Source of the DNA: Podocnemis expansa
Taxonomy: Eukaryota > Chordata > Testudines > Podocnemididae
DNA: 64,000 nt
Assembly: GCA_007922195.1 (NCBI GenBank)
Contig: ML681963.1
Span: forward strand, 141,123,059 to 141,187,058
Direction of reading: 5' to 3'
Within the stretch, counting starts at the first letter, position 1. Each line of letters opens with the position of its first letter. This document shows, piece after piece, positions 13,406 to 23,625 of the stretch. The translations under genes were made by a program, and so were the position numbers. The notes under the pieces were generated by a model that did no database searches, was not told the DNA's origin, and was given only the letters and a program-made list of their open reading frames with translations.

Positions 13406-13629
13406 CATGTGGGACAAATGGGACTTTGACCATCACACCATCATTGAAAGGAATTGAGGCTACTGACTTCCAATGCACCGTAAAAAATATAGAACCTGGG
13501 ACTGTCCTGGTGCATGGGCAGCATTCTGCAATACCAGTGTTAGAATCCCATTCCATACTCTTGTTCTGTGGGCTGGCAGGAGCTGAGAGAGCTCCACAGG
13601 CAGTGGGATTCTTCTGTTACATGAGTGAG
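13406..13629 (+). other. Candidate exon, product unknown
   Basis: A 224-nt segment stays open in one frame between a strong acceptor-like tract (poly-T, then TTTGCTTAG) and a GAG|GTGTAA donor-like site. The predicted peptide includes TLTITPSLKGIEATDFQC. I recognise no family. Open segments of this size arise by chance in this window, so confidence is low. Confidence 0.15.
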
Positions 13630-15514
13630 GTGTAATGCCTCTTGCATTTTTTCCATGTATTTTCATTCTGTGGAGAGTGGAAGAAAGAGTTGCAATCTGA
13701 GATATGCAAAGGATGGGTAACTTTTTTTTTGAGGACCTCAACAAAGAGGATGCCATAAGGGGAAGAAATATTTGGATTGCACAGGATGGATAAAACAAAC
13801 CTCTGTTCTGTGAAAGTGTAAGAAACAATGTTTAATGCTGCATAGTTGTATGTTCTATAAAACACTGAATTTGCCATCCAGCTTTTTGCAGGTGACGCAA
13901 ATACAAAATGGATGTGATATTCAGAGTATTTTGTTAAAGAAAAATAATTCTTTTTATAAAGGTAATTATTGAAGAAATAATTGTAATGGCTGATCTGCTC
14001 AGGTTTGAGTTTTGTAGAGGTGCATCATGCTTGATGGTCTCACTTATTGCCTGAAAACGAGGCTCAAACTCCTACAACTCTAATTGCAAACTTTGTTTAT
14101 TCTTTCTACCACAGGGTATTTGGGAACATTTCACCATGGTAGTGAATTTGGCAAGAGGAAAACCCTTTGCTTGCTGCCAGAGTAAAGCAAATAAACAAAT
14201 AAGGAAAACAAAAGAAACTCCCTGCGTGCCCTTCCTCTCTCACTCTCCTCTCCATTTGTTGCAGAGAAGTGACTGGCACCACTGTGCTATGCTGCAGGAA
14301 GGATAGAATGTCCTGTCCAGCATTCCACACAGATGGCTGAGAATCAATTCACAGCGGGCAAGGGAGAAAATGTCACTGTCAGTCCTGCTCTCTTGATTGT
14401 GCAGAACAGAGGCTAAGTTAGGAAAGCGTATTGTCAATGGAACCTATTATTTCATATTTCAAAAAGAATATGTTGTGATTTTCTCTTTGACATACTGACT
14501 TCCATTTCTAGTTGCCTGAGAGTGTGGGTTTATACACAGTGTAAACAGCAGTGTGCTTGTTTGTGGTGAGGCGGGAGCCCTTCTTTCATCAACACAGAGT
14601 CCCAGTACATTATGTGAACCAAGGGCAGGCTAAATGGGTTTAAAAGAACCCCATAAAAAGAGAACCATTTTTCTACCACTCACCCTTTCCCCCTCTAAAC
14701 AGAAACAATTTGCCTTCACTGAAAGGGTGATCAAGTAACAGCCCCAACTCAGCAAAAACCAGCGCTGCTCCTGAGATGCTGGTCTCTCACTGGCGACAGC
14801 CACCTGCTATACTTTGTGGCCATGGAAAAAGTGAGTCCCTCCACTCTGAGTTACAGCCACAGTTATAAGGAACTAGGCTTTGGGTTATGTTAATGGTTCC
14901 AGATCGAGCGCTAGTGAAATATACACTGTAAACAGTCGGTTTGAGAGTCTGGAACTCTAAATCAGTTCTAGTGTAGTGCATATGAAAAATAAGACTGCCT
15001 ACAGAAGTGTCTTAGGCATTCCCAGATTAAGTGATTGTCCGGTTTGCTTTTCAGTTAAGCCTGTTACACAGACCTGGGCTTGCAACTTCTGCCTGTGCTG
15101 ATCAAGTCTGTAGATAACATAAGGGGGGTGGGGGGGTTCTCCTTTCCTGTAGCTTTTTATGTTTGTTCAGACACTGTTAAGGAAGTAGAACACTCTACTT
15201 TTAATTGAAGGATCTGATAAGCATACTTTATATCGATCCAGCAGGCAAAGGTTGTGTTTCAAATCACGTATTGCTGTGGTATCTAAAAAAGGAAGCTAAG
15301 CTTTGCCAAGCAAAGTAGATTGTAAAAACAACACTGGCAGTGACCAAATGGGCTGATGGCACAACAGTCTTGGTGAATAAATCTTTTAAAAATACTAAAT
15401 GTGACCTACAGAACCAGCTGAAATGACTGTTCTTTGTATGAATTTAGAATTTGAAAACAGTTTCCTGTCTATACAAATACCTAAATAAAGTTAGAGCTAG
15501 AGAGCCGCTTCCAG

Positions 15515-15895
15515 CAGGGTTGTCAAACTCATTTACTATGGTGGGCCAGGTTTGACTAAAATGTACTTCAAGTGGGCTGTACATAATGTAAATGTAAATA
15601 TAGGGCCTCCACTCTTGTGACATTATGGAGCGTTGTGTATGTGAGATTGCACTCTGAGACCCCCTCCCCCTTTCTATTAGGGAGGGAGTGTGGTCTTGCA
15701 GAGTGCAGTCTCACATACCTAGCTCTCCATGATGTTATGAGACCTGACACTCTTGCGGCATCATGGAGGTGTGGGTGTGCAAGACTACTCCGCAACACTG
15801 TGAGACCACACTGTCTGTTAGAGCGCAGTTGCATGGCAGACGGAAGAGGTTCATGAGACATATCCAGCTGGTGGGCTGTATGTTTGATACCCCTG
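15515..15895. mobile_element. hAT-like MITE with internal foldback
   Basis: The ends CAGGGTTGTCAAACT and GTTTGATACCCCTG form a terminal inverted repeat typical of short hAT elements. The interior contains an imperfect inverted pair, GTATGTGAGATTGCACTCTG against CAGAGTGCAGTCTCACATAC, plus partial repeats of a CATTATGGAG/CATCATGGAG unit. I could not see a clean 8-bp target duplication. Confidence 0.65.
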
Positions 15896-17393
15896 TTCTA
15901 ATGTGTGTTTAATAGCAAGGCAAGTTTGAAGTTGTGTTGTCTGCTGTAAAGTCTTTTAAAAACATGACAACAGTCTTCTCAAAGAGAACAGTGGCAGCTG
16001 TGGGCCTATGCTGCTCAGATGTTTGCATAAAACAACACAACTGGTGAGCAGGTTTGGTGTGCTCACCTGAATACCATCATAGGTACCTCTGTTGCCAAAG
16101 GGCTTCAACAAAGAATGTGATGCCTAGCATCCATCCCTCTCTTGCCTCTAGCATGAAAAGTCATAGTATGGACCTGTCTTCTGGTTCATATAGAAATGTC
16201 TCCCTGAAGATTTGCAACCTCCAGTGTTGATAGAAGAAGCTGTGGTGGTGCCAGGCAGTGTAGGGTCATAGGCATGGAGGAAACTAGTCATAGGTGGATG
16301 TGGAACTGCATGGGGTAAAAGCATGTCTGAATTTGCTGAAGCCCCTGTAGAGCTTACAGTTGGCCCTGCTTTAGATTTCTGAATGATATGAATGGTTGTA
16401 CTGTGTCCCATTTAGGGTTGATGCCCTGGTAGACTAAAGCACATGCCCAAAATTAAATGTGTAATCTTCCTTTTTCTTGGACAGCTGAGTTAGTTTGAGC
16501 TAAGGTTGAGTGCTGCAACGGGGAGGCTGCTAGAAATATTTATATTTTGTTGAGAGCTTCTTGTGAGTAAAGACAAGTGCATGTCACATAATTTAGCATT
16601 ATTTTCAGGATTTTAATTTAGGTATCACTTTTCTTTCAAAGCAAAAAGATATATATTAAAAAAAAAAAAAATCCATCCCCATGCTACTGCCGGCCTCAGC
16701 GCTTTCAGATAAAGCATATGATTTTTACTATGCACTCCCTCATCCTCACCTTCTGAATCTCTGCACTACCTTTTGATGCAGTTTTCAGAAACCTTCATGG
16801 GAGTCAGAGTCCTAAGAATCTTTTCAGCTCACAGAAGCTTCTGTGCTGAATATCTAAACTTATATAAGGTGAAGGTGGTGGTGGTGGTGGTATGTTTTTG
16901 TTCAAGGAGCTTATAGAGGTGTGGAGGGTAAAGCAATATATTTTATTGTACAACTACAGTTGGTGAGAGAGACATGCCTTCAGTATTACACGGATCACCT
17001 TGTGACCTAATTCATTAGGCCTCCCTAGTTTAATAGATGCACAACACCCTGCTGTTTCAGGATTCTTGAGTTGGGTTCTTCATTACTTAGGCCAACGTGG
17101 AGCGAGGTACTGGGAAAGGAACAAGTTGTTTAACATGACTTCTCAGCAAGTTCCTCTTTGACTGATGCTTGAAACAACATGGGGTTATCTGTAGGATGTG
17201 GAGGGAACAACTATCTTTTCTCCAGTTTAAGGCAGGAAGTTTGGAGGTGGTGAGCAAATAAAAGTAAAAAATAATTCAGAGAACGGTAAGGCTTGAGAGA
17301 CAGGTAATTGCATATATAACCTTTCAGTTTGTTCACTGGAGTCTAGGCTGGAAATGATCTCAAAGCTGACACTATCAAATGGTAGCTGGGTAT
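15896..17393. other. Mostly unique; one coding-like minus ORF
   Basis: The stretch contains a (GGT)n run, an A-run at 16658-16671 and a minus-strand open frame at 16148-16411 discussed in the findings. I see no other structured element. Confidence 0.45.
16872..16891 (+). repeat. (GGT)n microsatellite
   Basis: A short run of GGT trinucleotides, about six units. Confidence 0.85.
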
Positions 17394-18232
17394 CAGAGGT
17401 GGCCATAGGAAATTGGGGGCCCTAGGTGAAGCACCATCATGGGCCCTCCTTAGGCCCCCGCTGCCATCCTTGCTGTGGTCCTGGTCCCCCCTGCAGCCCT
17501 AACTGTGCCCCACCCCGAGTCCCAACTCCCTGCCTCTGGCTCCCTCCTATGTAGCGCTGGCTTTCCACTGTCCCCCCCCTTCCCATCTGAGGGAAAGCAT
17601 GGTGGAACATAGTCCTCCCCAGGGGTTGGGGGTGTGTGGACTGCCAGGGCCAGATGCTGCACTGCTTGCCCTCCTCTCTGCTCCACTGGAAGGGTGGAGC
17701 TGCGCTCCCTCCCTACCCTCAGCTGGCTGCACCTCCCCAGGAGGAGGGAGGAGAGTGGCCTGGGCGGAGCTGCGACATGTGGGGACGGGGCCCTGGAGCA
17801 GCCCGCTCCGGAGAGTTCAGGCTGCCTCATCCCCAGGCAACCCGAGAGCTCAGCAGAGTCCGCCTTGTCCCCAGGCCCTGGATTGGGCCCGTTCAGACCT
17901 GGGGTGGCCAGGGGCGAAGCAGCCTGGTTTCTTTGGAGTGGGCTGTGTTGGGACCCCACCCATGTGAGCTGCAGCTCCATGCTGGCTCTCTCCACCCCCT
18001 GGGGAGGTGTGGCCAGCTGGGGGTAGGTGGGGAGTGCTGCTCAACCCTCCAGCAGAGCAGAGAGGTGGGAGGACGGGCAGTGCAGCCTCTGGCTCTGGCA
18101 GTTCGTGGCCCCCCCACTCCCCTATCACCCTGGGAGTAGTAGATAAGACAATGCAGATGACTGCTACAGGGTCCCTTAATGCTTGGGGCCCTAGGTGGCT
18201 GCCTGCTTTGCCTACCCCCAAAGCAGCCTCTG
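17394..18232. mobile_element. GC-rich non-autonomous element with CAGAGG ends
   Basis: The element begins CAGAGGTGGCCATAGG with GGGGGCCCTAGG just inside. It ends with GGGGCCCTAGGTGG and AAAGCAGCCTCTG, so terminal and sub-terminal parts are inverted. The interior is strongly GC-rich and shows two similar halves around the CCACCTGTAG/CTCCCC blocks. Long overlapping open frames on both strands are composition artefacts. CAGAGGC-G-type ends are known in reptile hAT MITEs; the assignment is an inference. Confidence 0.55.
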
Positions 18233-18264
18233 ATTATACTGTTAAGTTCCTAGCAGAAAGGTGT

Positions 18265-18277
18265 CCAGATAATAACC
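18265..18277 (+). repeat. Left target-site duplication of foldback SINE
   Basis: CCAGATAATAACC is repeated exactly at 18734-18746, immediately beyond the other end of the element. Confidence 0.85.
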
Positions 18278-18733
18278 AAGGAGTTGTGTGGCACTTTAAG
18301 ACTAACAGATTTATTTTTTGCATGAGCTTTCGTGGGAGAAGATCCCACTTCCTCAGATGCTTCGAAGATGGGTGAACTTACAGAAAGGAATGAAACTAAA
18401 TGTTTTATACCCCCTTGCATTTAGTTTCTTTCCTTTCTGTAAGTTCACCCATCTTCGAAGCATCTGAGGAAGTGGGNNNNNNNNNNNNNNNNNNNNNNNN
18501 NNNNNNNNNNNNNNNNNNNNNNNNNNNNNNNNNNNNNNNNNNNNNNNNNNNNNNNNNNNNNNNNNNNNNNNNNNNNTTCCTTTCTGTAAGTTCACCCATC
18601 TTCGAAGCATCTGAGGAAGTGGGATCTTCTCCCACGAAAGCTCATGCAAAAAATAAATCTGTTAGTCTTAAAGTGCCACACAACTCCTTTTTTTACTGGA
18701 CTAGACTAACACAGCTATCCCTTTTGAAATTGA
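18278..18733 (+). mobile_element. Foldback SINE-like insertion with assembly gap
   Basis: Two arms, 18278-18390 and 18577-18689, are perfect reverse complements over 113 bp. Each carries the family core GCATGAGCTTTCGTGGGAG. The right side continues through CTAGACTAACACAGCTATCCC to 18733; the left arm lacks that end. The apex contains GAAACTAAATG opposite CATTTAGTTTC. A perfect 13-bp direct repeat encloses the whole unit, so it behaves as one insertion. A 100-N gap sits inside and is probably false (see findings). I cannot name the family. Confidence 0.85.
18477..18576. other. Assembly gap (100 N)
   Basis: A block of N, apparently the conventional 100-base unknown-length gap, inside a palindromic repeat. 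The 47 bp before it (18430-18476) equal the 47 bp after it (18577-18623). Confidence 0.98.
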
Positions 18734-18746
18734 CCAGATAATAACC
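18734..18746 (+). repeat. Right target-site duplication of foldback SINE
   Basis: CCAGATAATAACC, identical to 18265-18277. Confidence 0.85.
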
Positions 18747-19571
18747 GACACCAAAACTGAAACCTTTGTTGGTATTTTTAGCAGAGGGCCTGGAAATGAC
18801 AGACCAAGAAGACTTGACCTATGCTTTCATGGCAATCCATCAAGGATATATAACCAGCATAGTACAGCAAAGATGCATTTTTTGCCATCTAGGCAATACC
18901 TTTTTCGTGGCTACAGAACTTCAGTTCTTAGAGATAAAAATTCAACAACTGTCATTGCCACTAAAACCATTCAGAATAAGAGAGAAACAATTTAATATTT
19001 TTATCATTGTACTTCAAAACTGCATACATCTTTCAAAGTTTTCCAAAAGCACTTGTGCTCAGTGAATGTTGTTGGTTATTGGTGTTCTGCCTTGACACAC
19101 CTTACAGCACAGACTATAGGGAGACTTGCAGTCTATGCAGACAAGAAACATTGCTGCAGAGCTTTGCCAGCTTCCCCCTATAGCAGTTTGACCCTGGAAC
19201 ACACCAGTACTCTTGTGCAGTATTGACAAGGGGGGGGGGGTTGGGGAAGGGGAGGCAGGCTGGAAATCTAAGAGCTGGATGGAGCAGGACTAAAACAACT
19301 TAAGGTAACTACCGTTAACACACAAGACTTCTATCAATTTTGGTAGGAAAATCTACTGAAGTTTGATTTGTATTAGGATTTAAGTGGGTTATTAAAAAGA
19401 CAATTTACTTAACGTTGGTAAGCAAATAAATGGAATAGAAAGAATAGGGCAAGGTAATCTTTTAAAAATTGCTGGAATGCTCAGATATTGTTTATCCCTC
19501 TCAACCTGATTTTAATCCTGAGACAATTGATAGCAATAGATCGATTCCTTATGTTAGTGTTCAGCTATTAG

Positions 19572-19705
19572 ACAGTGTGGGTAGGGTAATACCTAGTAAT
19601 CTAAGAGACCAACTTCTATTGGGGAGAGGCAAGCTTTTGAACTTACACAGAGCTCTTCAGGTCTGGGAGATGGACTTGCATCTTTGTCACAGCTGGACAA
19701 AAGCT
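19572..19705 (-). repeat. Dispersed repeat, 'ATTACCTCACCCA' family, copy 2
   Basis: The segment reads GTGGGTAGGGTAATACC, then GAGAGACC-like, CCAACTTCTATTGG, AGGCAAGCTTTTGAAC and TTACACAGAGCTC. This is the reverse of the block order at 6985-7105. Confidence 0.55.
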
Positions 19706-19880
19706 AAAACTGATTGTTTAGAGTAAGTAGTTAACACATTTCAAGGGGACTGTTCAAGGTGATGTTGCTCTGTAGTGGCTGCAGCCTAAAAGAATATCAG
19801 TCCAACACCACTGTGCAAGTGTGAGTTTTTTCCATAGCTAGATGGTGGTCACCATTATTCATACATTCAAGAATATTCCA

Positions 19881-20143
19881 TCAGTGAACAGCAACAGTCA
19901 ATTCTGACTCAGTAAGTGTGCTGAGCATGAGCTTGCTATTACCAACACAATCTTCAGGCAAGCTGAGAAATGAGATCAAAGCACCTGCATCTAATTGATT
20001 TTCATTATATGGAAAAGAGATATCAGGGACATCAAGATTACCAGAGTAATACATGGAACAAATTGTTACACCAATCACAGGGTGTTCAGCACCATTTTGA
20101 TTTACCCATTGCCCCTTAGTGAAACAGTGCTGAACAGATTCAG
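19881..20143 (-). other. Candidate terminal exon, product unknown
   Basis: On the minus strand an acceptor-like CTTTTCTCTGTTAAATTGCAG precedes an 87-codon open segment ending in TGA. It includes the peptide HPVIGVTICSMYYSGNLDVP. I do not recognise it. Minus-strand sequence up to about 21170 also has open pieces, including NITINSDNMTVHLSNL before a stop, so this may be a decayed gene or an old cDNA copy. Confidence 0.2.
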
Positions 20144-20684
20144 CTGCAATTTAACAGAGAAAAGTTGAGACATTACTTCCATGAGAAACAGAGGGAAAAT
20201 GTAGAGAAGACATTTGTTAGCATTACATCACAGTCATCCAGTCATATACTCAAAGCAGAACATATTCAAGTTGGCATTCATCAATAGGCAAAAAAAAAAA
20301 GGGGGGGGGGTGGTTTGAAAATGGTGAAATAAAAAAGATTTTCAAGATGGAGTCCTCTGCAAACCATTCCACGTGCCTGTTAGGGTGAAATAAGGCTATG
20401 TGCTTTCAATGATCTTTGGTCTCTCTTTGCAGCCTTTTTTGATTTATGTAACAAAACACAAAACAAAACAAAAAATCAAAAGGGCCTGTACGTAAGGTAC
20501 AGGACAGATGGAAAATTCTTCTGTCCGTAGAGACTTAATGCAAAGACTAAAGTTCTTGAACTTGTATGGTAAAGTCTTGTTTGCAAATAATTGTGCTTTA
20601 CTTGGTCATAGTGAAAGTCACAGCTTATTCTTGACAGACTTTCAGGAGGGGACTTAAGAGTTTAGGCTCACCCTGCACCTGGAG

Positions 20685-20709
20685 TTTAAAAAAAAAAAAA
20701 AAAAAAAAA
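20685..20709 (+). repeat. Poly(A) tract
   Basis: A run of about 22 A residues. No element with a matching tail is evident immediately upstream. Confidence 0.9.
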
Positions 20710-21429
20710 GGTCCTCTTCTGATCAGCTCATCGACAACTACCACAGAGCAAAACATCACCAGTGAAGGTATAAACTAAAGAGCATCTCTTAGGCACCTTG
20801 CCACCATAGTACCATTCCAAGGGATGGTTCTCTGGATGAAGAAATATTGAACAAAATGTGAAAGTCAATCCAAGCTTTTGGAGGAGTCTGTAATAGGACA
20901 TTCTACCAGTGGACCATCAAACTGTCAAAAATGATATACTCTAAAGTAGTGATAGTGTGTCTCTTTTTTTTTTTTTATGGTATGAAACATGAACCATTTA
21001 CTGCAGATGCATCCACTTTGAAAAAGTTGCACGTGTTGTCTGTAGCGGTCTGAAGATTCACTGAGAAACAGTAATATCCTTGACAGAGCAAAAATGACCA
21101 CAATCAAAGCAATGATCATCAAAGGTTGCTTAGATGGACAGTCATGTTATCAGAATTGATGGTGATGTTGGATTTTTTTCGTGTCTGTAGCGTGCTAAAA
21201 CTTGGAAAGTTGAGTAGGGGTTGTCAATTTAAGGGTTTCAAAGATACCCTTAAGCAGTATCTCAATTCACTGAAAAAAGGGCTTGGTGTCATACCATGTT
21301 TTTAGTGGGAGCCTATACACTGTTCACAACTGCCTCATTGCAAATCAGAGTATACAGCTACAAGAGAACTTATGAGATGCTGCCACATCCTCACCATGTA
21401 TGATGGATAGCCTTTGCTCTAATGGTGTC

Positions 21430-22215
21430 ATATGATGGCTGGCCTCTGTAATTGAAATAGGCCCTTTTCCCCTGTGCCAGAACAAGTGTTCCCATTCTAC
21501 CAATTAAAAGGGTGGGATGACACCAAGGTGCTATAAAAGACCCCCAGAAGAGAGCCAGTAAGAGACTTTGTGAGTCAGAGGAACCTAAAGTTTACAGACT
21601 GGTGGAGCAAAGGAAAGCGGTATATAACTGCTTTCTGAAAGGACAGTTTGTAGAGAGCAGAAAGCTATTGAGGGCCTCACTGGGACTGTCCTGAATTAAA
21701 GAGCCAGTGCCAGGAAACTGAAAAGGGCTATGAGCTTAGACCAGTAGAGCAGTGGATGTCAAACTTAGGGTCAGGACCCAGTACTGGGTTGCAGTGCCCC
21801 CTGCTGCCACCAACAAAAGAATGGAATTCATTGCTCAAAGGTAGAACTGTTTGGGTCATGAGCATGAATGATTGGGGTTGTTTGGTTTTTTTTTAACTGG
21901 GTCCCAAGGAAAAAAGTTTGAGAACCACTGCAGTAGAGGAACTAATTTGTAGACTTTCCTGAACCATTCCCAGTAGGCAGAAAATGATTGATTTGCTGGA
22001 CAGTGTTTAGGCAAATTATCCATGGGGCTGATCGCTTTCAGGGGAAGGTTTGGACAGTGGGGCCCTGGAAAAAGGCAGAATTAGAAACTGAGTGCTAGTC
22101 AACTTGTTTGAGGAGCTTGGGAAATTGCTACAGATTTCTGTTGTACTGTGGGGAATTGACTGAATTGCTCTTACTGTGACGTTTTTATGGTGTACTTGAA
22201 TAAACTGTCTAAAAG
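21430..22215 (+). mobile_element. LTR-like repeat interrupted by a hAT element
   Basis: The segment has a TATA-like CTATAAAAGA at 21531 and an AATAAA signal at 22199, as in a retroviral-type LTR. It resembles a reptile repeat I remember containing GTATATAA and CTTGAATAAACTGTCT. A 181-bp hAT element sits inside it at 21750. The exact ends are not defined and the LTR nature is an inference. Confidence 0.4.
21750..21930. mobile_element. 181-bp hAT MITE with perfect 8-bp TSD
   Basis: The ends CAGTGGATGTCAAACTT and AAGTTTGAGAACCACTG are inverted repeats. The octamer CAGTAGAG occurs directly before (21742-21749) and directly after (21931-21938), the target duplication length typical of hAT transposition. 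There is no coding capacity. A CTCF-like motif lies at about 21792-21810. Confidence 0.9.
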
Positions 22216-22426
22216 CAGGGTTTTGAATGGATGTGTGACTTGGAGAGGGAAACTCTTGCTCATAGAATGTCTGAATGGAAGCTGGGACAGGCACTCCTGC
22301 CATGCCATGGCCTGCCACATGAAGGCACTCCAGGTTCACACTATGACAAATGGTTATGCTGCATCTTCAAAAATGGCTTGGTGGTCTTAGTCTGCTTCCT
22401 AGCTGACAGTTTAATTGATCATGCAA

Positions 22427-22639
22427 CCTACTTTATTTAGTGTATTGCATGAGCTTTCGTGGGAGAAAATCCCACTTTGTCAGACCCTTAGATCTTCTAA
22501 GCTTCTGAAGTGGGATTTTCTTCCACGGAAGGTCATGCAATAAATAAATTTGTTAGTCTTTAAGTGCCCCAGGACTCCTTGTTTGTTTTGCTGAACTAGA
22601 TTAATGCAGCTACCCCTTTGGAACCCACTATATTTGGTG
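22427..22639 (+). mobile_element. Second foldback SINE-like insertion
   Basis: Between 22443 and 22623 the core GCATGAGCTTTCGTGGGAG appears first in one orientation, then after an AGATCTTCTAAGCTT apex in the other. The right side continues through TTAGTCTTTAAGTGCC to GCAGCTACCCCTTTGGAA. The left arm is short, as at 18278. Flanks CCTACTTTATTTAGTG (22427-22442) and CCCACTATATTTGGTG (22624-22639) agree at 13 of 16 positions, consistent with an aged target duplication. Confidence 0.75.
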
Positions 22640-22844
22640 CTTTTGTTGGCAAGTTTTGGGAGAAGGCAAGAACTGTGTGGTCTGAGAAACTGCTAGAATC
22701 CTCTGAGCCTTGCTCAGGAGTTGGATCCTTTTTGGATGCTTGTCCTTCTGAAGTCCCTGAAATACCTGTTCTTGAGGATAGTTTACTAACTTAGTTATAA
22801 ATGCTGACAGCTCAGTATACATCCTTTTCAAAAATGCTCTAGAA

Positions 22845-23617
22845 TAGGGGATCTCAAACAAGCAGGCCATATGCAGCCCACAGAGATGTCTCCTGCGGGC
22901 CCCCAAAAGCTGGAATGCAGGGAGTTTTCCAAACAGTCTGTACCCTGCCAGCTGGGAGCCGGTAGCTAGGTTGCGGCTGCCTGCCTTCATTCGGGCCAGG
23001 CCACGGCCACCCCCCCCCCTTCCCCCGCATACAGCCGCGCTTCACCCTCCTGGGGGCAGGGAGGGAGTGTTTCACCTGGCCTCTGGGCTGCATCTCTCAA
23101 CGTCCAGTATGGAGCAACCAGGCCTCTTGGGGCAAGTGCTGGCCTGCCCCAGAGAAGTTGGGCTGTGGTCAGGGAAGCAGTGATGGCACAGGGCTGGCTA
23201 CTGGTGGGAGCTTGGGGTCCCTGGCCATGGCAGGGGTGGTGGCTGTGGCTGCGGCCAGCTCCCTGCGAGCAGCTGGGAGCCAGGCTTTAGCTGCTTGCCT
23301 TCCCTCAGGGGTTGTGGTTGCAAGCAGCCCTTTCCATTTCCTTTTTTTCTTTCTTTTCCTTCCTTCTCTTAAAAAAAAATTAATTTTCTTTTAGTTAAAA
23401 AGCTTTCTAAATGAAATTTCAATTAAAAATTCACAAATTCAATTAATTAAACCCAATTAATTTTATTTATAATCACTTTGAATTCAGTTAATGTAATTTA
23501 ATTTTTTTTAAATAAACTGGTGGCCCTGCTGTATGAAAAGGTTTCAGTAATGCAGCCCTCAGGCCAATATCCTACTCTACATGTGGCCCTCACAGTGATT
23601 TGAGTTTGAGATGCCTG
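22845..23617. mobile_element. 773-bp hAT-like element with perfect 8-bp TSD
   Basis: The ends TAGGGGATCTCAAAC and GTTTGAGATGCCTG are inverted repeats. The octamer CTCTAGAA flanks both sides (22837-22844 and 23618-23625). The inside has a GC-rich core (22900-23340) and an AT-rich sub-terminal zone rich in AATTAATT (23380-23515). The distal part resembles the shorter copies at 27907 and 28226. It has no transposase, so it would need one in trans. Confidence 0.9.
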
Positions 23618-23625
23618 CTCTAGAA

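Noticed and set aside
17450..18221. Several 120-181-codon frames on both strands
   Set aside because: They lie in the GC-rich core of a TIR element, overlap in all frames and have Pro/Gly/Cys-rich composition typical of stop-poor GC-rich DNA.
18353..18741. Three frames containing a long run of X
   Set aside because: They cross the 100-N assembly gap in the foldback SINE.
22016..22339. 107-codon minus frame
   Set aside because: It lies largely within the LTR-like repeat, on the strand opposite to its TATA-like and AATAAA signals.
22900..23300. Possible CpG island promoter
   Set aside because: The GC-rich stretch has few CpG dinucleotides and lies between the matched ends of a hAT-like element.
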